Part shown: positions 57,483-64,000 of the stretch, piece after piece
Layout of the letters: every line of letters begins with the position of its first letter
How positions within the stretch are numbered: position 1 is the first letter of the stretch
From: Plectrocnemia conspersa
Taxonomy: Eukaryota; Arthropoda; Insecta; Trichoptera; Polycentropodidae
Direction: 5' to 3'
Length of the DNA: 64,000 nucleotides
Assembly (NCBI GenBank): GCA_009617715.1
Contig: VTFK01000143.1
Span: 372,001 to 436,000 of the forward strand
Program-made: the position numbers and the translations under genes
The notes under the pieces: model-generated
Databases searched by the model: none
What the model was told of the DNA's origin: nothing
The model's input: only the letters and a program-made list of their open reading frames with translations

Positions 57483-57771
57483 CTCCGTACCCTTAGAACA
57501 ATATTATTAAGATTTTCTCATAAAAACATATTCATACCTTACATACGATCAATAGAACCTTCCGATTATCCCAAATTGTTGTAGACATCATTTCGTTATA
57601 TTTTTTATTTCTCGAGAAATATTTTTTTCACTGTATTACTCGAAACTTATGTGTAATAAAAATTTACGACAATCTTTTGATTTCGAGTGATATTCATTTT
57701 CAGTTGAATACATATTTTTTCTCACGTTCGTACTATTGTAGGTGTATGTGATGCTCCCATTGTATAATATA

Positions 57772-58440
57772 AGGTTGTTCCATAATTATAGTGCTTTTAA
57801 AGGTCCTGGTTAAAAGAGTAAAAAGTTACTTTTACTAAATTATATCTTCTCCATCTTTTTCTACAATTATTCTCCAGATGGTAACCCACTTTTTATATCT
57901 GATTCGAATAATAATGTATTTTTGGAAACAATAAATTCTTAAATGTCGTTTTTTATATCCGTTTTTATATAATATTTTTTCCACCTAAAAACTGTTGCAG
58001 GGATGTAAATAGATGATAGTTGTTTGGAGCAATGTTTGAAGAATGAGGTGGGTGAGAGAGGAGTTCCCAAGAAAATCCACTGATTTTACCTATCGTCTTC
58101 TTAAATACATGAGGGCGAACCATATCTTGGTGTAAAATTACCCTTCTTTAATTTATAAGGGAGGTATTTTTTATGATCTGAACCGCTTTTAAACGTTTGT
58201 CGTAATTGTCTGCCTATAATCCAGTGACTCATAATGAATTATGCCCTTCATATCCCACCAAATGCATAACATGAGGTGAAATCTGGTTCTCGGGGTTGGA
58301 ATTTAGGTTTGATTGTACAAAAGAGATCCACTTTTCATATCAAGTCAACTTAAAAATAAATCTTTCTGTTACACTTAATTGGCATATATATTTTAATGTT
58401 ATAGAATAACCTTCAATTAATGGTTATTATATAAATTCTA
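57772..58440 (-). mobile_element. Decayed mariner element, central part
   Basis: On the minus strand, 58230-58290 reads LMLCIWWDMKGIIHYE, the mariner D1 block (-V-LC-WWD-KG--HYE). YRQTITTNV follows, and then damaged sequence up to an AGGTTGTTCCATAATTATAG terminus at 57772. Several stops and frame changes show that it is dead. Confidence 0.6.
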
Positions 58441-61020
58441 TTGATTTTTGAACGGAAGTGTTTGTCTTGTAAGTCTTTCTAAATTGTTTTAAATAATTTA
58501 TGTATTCCTTTTATTTTTATAAATACATTACCACATTTATGCCGTGTTGCGGCAAGGTAGTGTCACGGTAATTATAACACTACGTCTCGTTACTGGTTAA
58601 GTGATATGCTATGAGACCGGTTGTTCATGAACAAATCAGGGTAAACCCCTTGAACGTTAAATCTCATCTTACAGCCATAAAACGTCAAAAGATCGAAGAT
58701 CATCGGCGATATGTAGAAAGATTCATAACGCAAAATCATACTTGTTTATTTGTTGATCTCGTTTACAGAGTTGATTCTGCGTTTTGCATAATTACACGTC
58801 ATAATAATTGCAGATGTAATTGTTACACGTAATTATGAAAAACTTAAAGGGTTCTATGTCAATGCTACCAATAATTATTATTACCAGTAATAATAATCAA
58901 AAATATTTTTAAATATCTATTTTATATATTTTATCTTTTGTTAATTTTATGATTTTGTTAGGATTTAGTTAATATAATGATTATCGTATAGTAAGCAGTC
59001 AAGTAAGCAATTCATTATTTATACACCAATTAACATTCTTGATTAATTCCATCCGTTTTCCTTGACTTACGAGTTGAATATGTTAATTTTATTATTGATA
59101 ATAAATAGGGTTGACGCATAGATTTTCATTAAGAAAAATGATATCTACAATAGTTGAATAAATATCGACTCTAGAGTTAATTAAAAACCATTTCAACTAA
59201 CCTAACCTAATTTAAAATTACAATTTATGCAAATTCACACTGAGGCCCAATTTATCATATGTACTATTATTGATAATAAAAAAACCTTCATTATCGTCTC
59301 TTTGATTTAGGCGAGAATAAAAATCGTCCCCTAACTATTTTATTTTCCAACTTTTTTGACACGCTGATGGTAGGTCTTTAGTACTCTTTAGTTTCTATTT
59401 TTAGAGCTCGAATTGAACCGGATCGTAAGATAAAACATATTTTGTGTTTATTAATAATAATAACGATTACGACATAAACAAAAATTTTTGACGACAAACA
59501 AAAATGCTAGCCGGCCTGATTCATCATCTTATTTTAAAATGGTGACTAATCAAAAAAAATAGAAAATTCGTAGCTCCATTAAAAAAAATTAAAAGGTGAA
59601 CAATTTTTTGGTTAACTATAACTTATGATGACCAACAAAAAATACGCAAAATAGGATTGTATATAAAACATCAAACTGCCACCAAATATTTGTAATTAAG
59701 CAACGTATGAATACATAGTTATTTGCGGAATAGGTTTTGCTAGTTATTTCTTCTCGCGATGGCTTTTTAAAGTGGACGTAAATGTTTCAGTAGTCGACGG
59801 TTTCGTGACGTCCTCTCGCGATCTGATGCCGAAATATCCACGTCAACATCAGGGAGTCAAGGTCCATTGATGACCGGGTCGGAGGAAGCATCGATGTATC
59901 AACATGGTCTCACTCTGAAATCGGTAGGAGGCATCTGCCAGCTGTCCATCCTTGCAGGTCAGTTGTTCATGAATGTAGGCTGACTGAGGTCGGTCGACGA
60001 AATTTCTCGAAAAATTAAGATATTTAACATGTTTTATTTTAAAAAATAAATATGGAAATATTTGTTTTTATAAATATAGTATTCATGGTAAAATAACCAG
60101 AAATAAAAAATATATTTTATTCAATAAATTTGGAGGAAATACATATGTATGTACATATGTATATACTAATTATAAAGATGTGTATTTCAAATTATTTATA
60201 TTTGGAAAAATAATATTTTAAAAAGACAAATACATCAAGTGTGTTATAATCATCTACATATTTTTCTACACACTGTCAAAAGCGGCTTAATTACTGTTTT
60301 TAAAACATATATTTATTAGCCTGATAGCCTGCAAAACAATCAAGGATTACATCCTTTTGCGATTCGACTATTTCACAGAAACTAAAAATTTATTAAGTTA
60401 AATATATCCACTGTTTGTCTAATTCCAGCAAAAAAACAGTCGTTACATGTTTACGCAAATGTTCAAGGATCTAAAGCGATTAGGTTGGAATAGCATAGTC
60501 CGAATTCTCTAGAGTCTAGCTTGTATGATTGTATTGGTTCAGTGTGGGTGTTTTTGGATAAAAAGTGGAAGCTGTGGCGTATGCTGGTATAGATTCTCTT
60601 TATGTTCAAAGTGATTCGTTTAGTATCAGTCTATTGTATTATCGTTATTGCAGGTTACCTTTTGTTTATATTACATAATGTCAAGTTACATTCTTATAAT
60701 TATCGTGTGGTTAACCTTGGCGTTAACTGCACGAGTGTAAAAACTAAAAAAACCACCAACCAAAGTATTATTATTAGAGAACATTGACGATTCTAATTTG
60801 GCTCAAACAACGTATAATTAGTCTAAGAAAGAATTCAGTTGAACTTGTTGATCTCCTCCCATTTCTCCGATATTGGAATCGTCTTCCGACAAGGGAATCC
60901 GTCACCATCGCAGTGAAAACGCTCGGTTATCTAGCGTTCATATTACGACTTTTTATTTCATATTATGACTAAATTATTTAATTAACTATTATGACTATAA
61001 GTGAGAATCGAATGAAGCAT
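58441..61020. other. Intergenic DNA
   Basis: Mainly AT-rich. Short open frames (58611-58832, 60602-60787, 60784-60972) lack domains or splice context. The exception is a balanced-composition island at 59755-60000, recorded separately as a candidate exon. Confidence 0.4.
59791..59957 (+). CDS. Orphan candidate exon, serine-rich
   Basis: Between a good acceptor (AAATGTTTCAG) and a GTCAGT donor lies a 167-base frame without stops. It includes FRDVLSRSDAEISTSTSGSQ, then PLMTGSEEASMYQHG and LKSVGGICQLSILAG. Its composition differs sharply from the AT-rich surroundings and codon third positions are mixed, as in real exons here. No partner exons were found within the gap from the fold-back element to RidA, and no family is recognised. 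It could be an exon of a gene with very long introns, a retrocopy piece or chance. Confidence 0.3.
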
Positions 61021-62035
61021 ATCTAAACTCAATTTAGACCAATAGGAGAGCGCCAAAAATAATTATCCCTTCTCAAAAATCAAAAATCCACGTCAAAAGC
61101 AATAAAATCGTGTCGGCGCCGTAGCAGTAGGAACGCTCGGTAACGAGTATTCCCACTGCAACGATCCTGAGACGATTTTATTGCTTTTGACGTCGATTTT
61201 TGACTTTTGAGAAGTGATAATTGTTTTTGTGCCCTCCTATTGACCAAAATTAGGTTTGAATATACTTTGAGCAGTATTCCCTTATCAGAAGTCCGTAGTA
61301 ATATCGATAAGGATAGCTATCATATTTTTAAAACAGTTTAAAATCAAAGTGCAGACAAATAATGGAGCAATATGTTGTCTGTACTTCTTTAGAGTTGAAT
61401 TAGTTTAGCTTGTATTTAAGACTTGAACTAACATTAAGGCAAGTTGGGCTTGTTAGATTTGGGTTTGAACATCAAAAGGCCGTTTCGCAACTGACAAACT
61501 GAATTTCATAGACATTTTAGAGCAGCATATAATTTCACTAGCGCTTATCTATTAAATTATATTTTCGCTAGTAGAAATATATATCTACTGGTAAAAATGC
61601 ATATGGAGTTTACTAGTGAAAATATAACTTCAACGAAAAATACACATTCACTGTAATATTTATAAATCGCATGTTAATAAATAATGATTAATATGTAAAT
61701 GTATATAATACTACACATGGAAAATTGAAATCATATAATTTACTAGCACCTGCCAGATAAATTATATTTCACTAGTAAAAATATATATCTACCGGTGAAA
61801 ATGTGTTCCGATATTATTTCAGTGAAATGACGAGTATTTTAAAAAAAATTCGGGATATATTCGAGACTCTTTTTTTTTAGACTTTGAGGGATAACCTGAG
61901 AATTTCTAGTTTTGAATCAGGGACGTAATTTTAAATTTTTTTAGGGGGGGAGGGGCAAAATTTGGGCAGTCAAAAGTTGTTTTTCTTATTATTCCAATGT
62001 CATTAAGATTCATAAATTAAATGGCATGTATATAA
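61021..62035 (-). repeat. ~1-kb dispersed repeat, copy C (inverted relative to copy A)
   Basis: Starts with the palindromic core (61039-61242; CCAATAGGAGAGCGCC and its complement), whose longer interior contains a second nested inverted pair around GACGTCGATTTTTGACTTTT. Then follow TTAGATTTGGGTTTGAAC, ATAATTTCACTAGCGC, the CACTAG/CACTGG blocks, and TTTTGAATCAGGGACGTAAT with a G-rich terminus and CATTAAGATTCAT. The order is the reverse complement of copy A. Confidence 0.65.
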
Positions 62036-62073
62036 AACATATTTTAGTACTCCTTCTTTCTTTACTTTTATGG

Positions 62074-62300
62074 CAGTGGCGTAGCTAGGTTATGTGCCGC
62101 CCAGGGTGATACCCCCCCCCCATACATTTTTTGCAGGATCATAAAATTAGCATTTCTTAAAATTTTTTGCAGGATCATACTCTTGTTATTCGTGGATTTA
62201 TCTATGTTTTAGTGCATTCAGGGTTAAGAACCAAACTAGACGATCCCATCGCGAATATGCCGCCCCCAAGCAGGGCCCGCACCCTCTAGCTACGCCACTG
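62074..62300. mobile_element. MITE with CAGTGGCGTAGCTAG terminal inverted repeats
   Basis: A 227-bp element begins CAGTGGCGTAGCTAGG and ends CTAGCTACGCCACTG, a 15-base perfect terminal inverted repeat. It contains a C-run, two copies of TTTTTTGCAGGATCATA (62128, 62164) and GCCGCCC stretches. This terminus is common among animal non-autonomous hAT-like repeats. Flanks TTTTATGG and CTCTTATC are only partly alike, so the target duplication is uncertain. Relatives lie at 32878-32976 and 44615-44875. Confidence 0.75.
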
Positions 62301-62965
62301 CTCTTATCTGACTAGCTCAAAATATAATCGTTCTTACACATATTGTTCTAGGATTATTATTATTTCTACTTTAACTTGATAAACGAGTTCAACAAAAATA
62401 GTATTTCCTGATAGAAAACAACTCGAAATGATAATATTAAATTGGTGAAGAAGATTATTTTTATGTCTTTATCAACAAGTAAAGATAACATAGATCAGAG
62501 GTTATATCCGTTATCTTTTAAAATTGCTTTATTACAAATACAGGCACTCATCGTTATATAATAATTAAAATTATATTTAGAATTTTAAAATTTATATCTG
62601 CTTTTGTATTAAATAATTATCAATATAAAGTATATAAATAGTATAATATAAGTTTATTTTATCAAAAACTAGTTTGTTATATTGTAGATCATAAATTATT
62701 TTTGCTTTATTTAATTCATTTTTATTTATTTTACTGAAATATAAAGGTGTTTAGTGAAAAATTTTACTTCAATAAATAATTATAAATTATTTTTTATTAG
62801 TTTAATGTTCAGATTGGTAATTCAAGTACTTTAGGCGCCATCCTGGTTGGCAACTACTGCCGATATGTTATCACTTCGGGTCGTGTACTTACATGTATTG
62901 TTACAAACGCGTGTTACTTACAACACGTCTTTTAAATATACCTAACGTTTAAAAACCAAACTACA
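62301..62965. other. AT-rich intergenic DNA and RidA upstream region
   Basis: Featureless A+T-rich sequence up to about 62825, then a CpG-richer 130 bases (GGCGCCATCCTGG, TCGGGTCGTG) immediately before the RidA start that probably contain its promoter. Confidence 0.4.
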
Positions 62966-63520
62966 ATGTCCGTCATAAGAAGGATTATTAAAACAACTAA
63001 TACTTATCCACCAGTTGGACCATACAGGTATTAAATATATTTTTATTAAAAATAAATCCACAAAAATCCCAAGAGACTTATTTTTTCAATATATTTTAGT
63101 CAAGCCGTGCTGGTTGACAAGACACTTTATGTTTCTGGTTGTTTGGGATTAGACAAAGATTCGTTGAAGTTGGTGGATGGTGGCGCAGCATCGCAAACGA
63201 GAAAAGCCCTCAATAATTTAGGCGCTGTCTTAACTGCAGCTGGTAGTAGTTACGAAAGTGTGGTGAAAATTACTATTATGTTGAAAAGTATGGACAGTTT
63301 TCCCGATGTAAACTCAGTTTACAAAGAGTGTAAGTTTTGAATATGTTTAAAAGAATATTATTTATCAATGACGCAAATTATTTATTAATTAATGTTGACA
63401 GTTTTCTTGAATAAATTTCCTGCTCGGTCAACATATCAAGTTGGAAAACTACCCATGGACGCTGAGGTGGAAATTGAAGCCATTGCTATAGCGGCACCAA
63501 TACACGATATAGATGATTGA
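62966..63520 (+). CDS. RIDA: 2-iminobutanoate/2-iminopropanoate deaminase (RidA/UK114 family)
   Basis: RidA hydrolyses reactive enamine/imine intermediates released by PLP enzymes, protecting other enzymes; animal forms are cytosolic or mitochondrial trimers. Three exons, 62966-63027, 63100-63329 and 63402-63520, encode 136 residues, the normal length. Family landmarks are NTYPPVGPYSQAVLVDKTLY, SGCLGLD, QTRKALNNLGAVLTAAGSSY, VVKITIMLKSMDSFPDVNSV and FPARSTYQV with the substrate-binding Arg, then EIEAIAIAAP. Exon 2 uses the strong GTAAGT donor at 63330. An AATAAA lies at 63639-63644. It stands alone, flanked by transposons. Confidence 0.95.
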
Positions 63521-63639
63521 CTATGTAAAATTTGAAATATAGTTATCATTTAAAAAAAATAGTTTTTTAAAAAAAACCATAAAAAATTGATTCCAAACCA
63601 GGGATACGCTAAGGCAATTTGTCATTTAAGGATAGATGA

Positions 63640-64000
63640 ATAAAAAAAATAATAGTGGGGAAAATACTTTATTTAAACTGAAATCGTTTAAATAAACCAA
63701 TCTTTAAAACCGCTCGCATTTAGAATATTAAAGGGTTCGCAAAAACACACTCTCTTCGAGCGGTGATCAAAAACTCTCACTCTTCCCTTCGAGCAGTTCT
63801 CTTTACATACGCTTCACTTCGATACGGTTTTTAACCTCTTCATCGGGGTATATTTTAAACTTACTGGGTCCACGGGAAACTTGCTTATTACCATATTTTT
63901 TTTGTACATTCTATATCATATGTTACGCTGATGACACGGCAATATTTATCAGCATAAAAAATGTTTCTAATTGTTTCCGCAGACCGTAATTATTTTTTGT
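63640..64000 (+). mobile_element. Non-LTR retrotransposon fragment with YADDTAIF box at window edge
   Basis: Plus-strand codons at 63920-63990 read CYADDTAIFISI, the RT catalytic box of Jockey/I/R1-type LINEs, continuing to the window end. Upstream, GPRETCLLPYFFC at 63865-63905 may be a worn version of the PQG---SP-LF segment. The block 63740-63810 contains TTCGAGCGGTGATC and TTCGAGCAGTTCTC as a short direct repeat. The 5' boundary is not resolved. Confidence 0.5.

Noticed and set aside
58611..58832. 73-codon plus-strand frame
   Set aside because: Basic and Cys/Asn-rich with no domain, no nearby promoter-like composition, and adjacent to a dead mariner.
60602..60787. Small frame with a membrane-anchor-like N-terminus
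   Set aside because: No splice partners or family likeness; length is expected by chance in this much AT-rich DNA.
1..64000. CRISPR arrays, operons, riboswitches and bacterial promoters
   Set aside because: The window is eukaryotic with spliced genes; no regularly spaced direct repeats or polycistronic gene runs are present.

Overview
The window is AT-rich nuclear DNA from an animal, almost certainly an insect. The genes are intron-rich with GT-AG splice sites, and there are many decayed mariner, hAT and Jockey-type transposons. Protein-level likeness to arthropod and vertebrate orthologues supports this. I cannot name the order or species. All gene models below come from manual splice-site and reading-frame tracing plus remembered family sequences; no database search was run.

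Layout from left to right: a repeat-rich stretch with a decayed non-LTR retrotransposon (1-4.7 kb); mitochondrial 3-ketoacyl-CoA thiolase (ACAA2-like, +, 4772-7887); the 3'-end-processing endonuclease CPSF73/CPSF3 (-, 8188-18984, 15 exons), whose intron 7 hosts a complete opposite-strand sterol delta-24 reductase (DHCR24-like, 13810-15863); CNOT11 of the CCR4-NOT complex (+, 19836-21777), head to head with CPSF3; the tiny WAVE-complex subunit BRICK1 (-, 22957-23425); actin-related protein 5 of INO80 (ACTR5, +, 25547-29040); endocytic adaptor Eps15 (+, 30797-47044, 15 exons); inside Eps15 intron 8, on the opposite strand, a complete eight-exon Ig-domain membrane protein resembling FAM187A (37633-40055); an NRF-6-type multi-pass acyltransferase (-, 50249-56024, 11 exons); a transposon-rich stretch; and the reactive-imine deaminase RidA (+, 62966-63520).

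The genes are mostly housekeeping and do not form a pathway. CPSF3 and CNOT11 both act on mRNA ends (cleavage/polyadenylation and deadenylation) and share an intergenic promoter region. ACAA2 and RidA are mitochondrial or metabolic enzymes. Eps15 and BRICK1 act at membrane and actin interfaces. DHCR24 is the step insects use to reduce the delta-24 bond during phytosterol dealkylation.

The main discoveries are the FAM187A-like gene nested antisense in Eps15, the DHCR24 gene nested antisense in CPSF3, and a roughly 1.1-kb fold-back hAT derivative with near-perfect 8-bp target duplications. A hAT MITE with an exact 8-bp duplication and a multi-copy ~1-kb repeat with a palindromic core are also present. 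Three single-base reading-frame breaks in otherwise well-conserved exons (ACAA2, DHCR24, FAM187A-like) each fit a one-base homopolymer length change. That pattern favours assembly error, but real lesions are not excluded.
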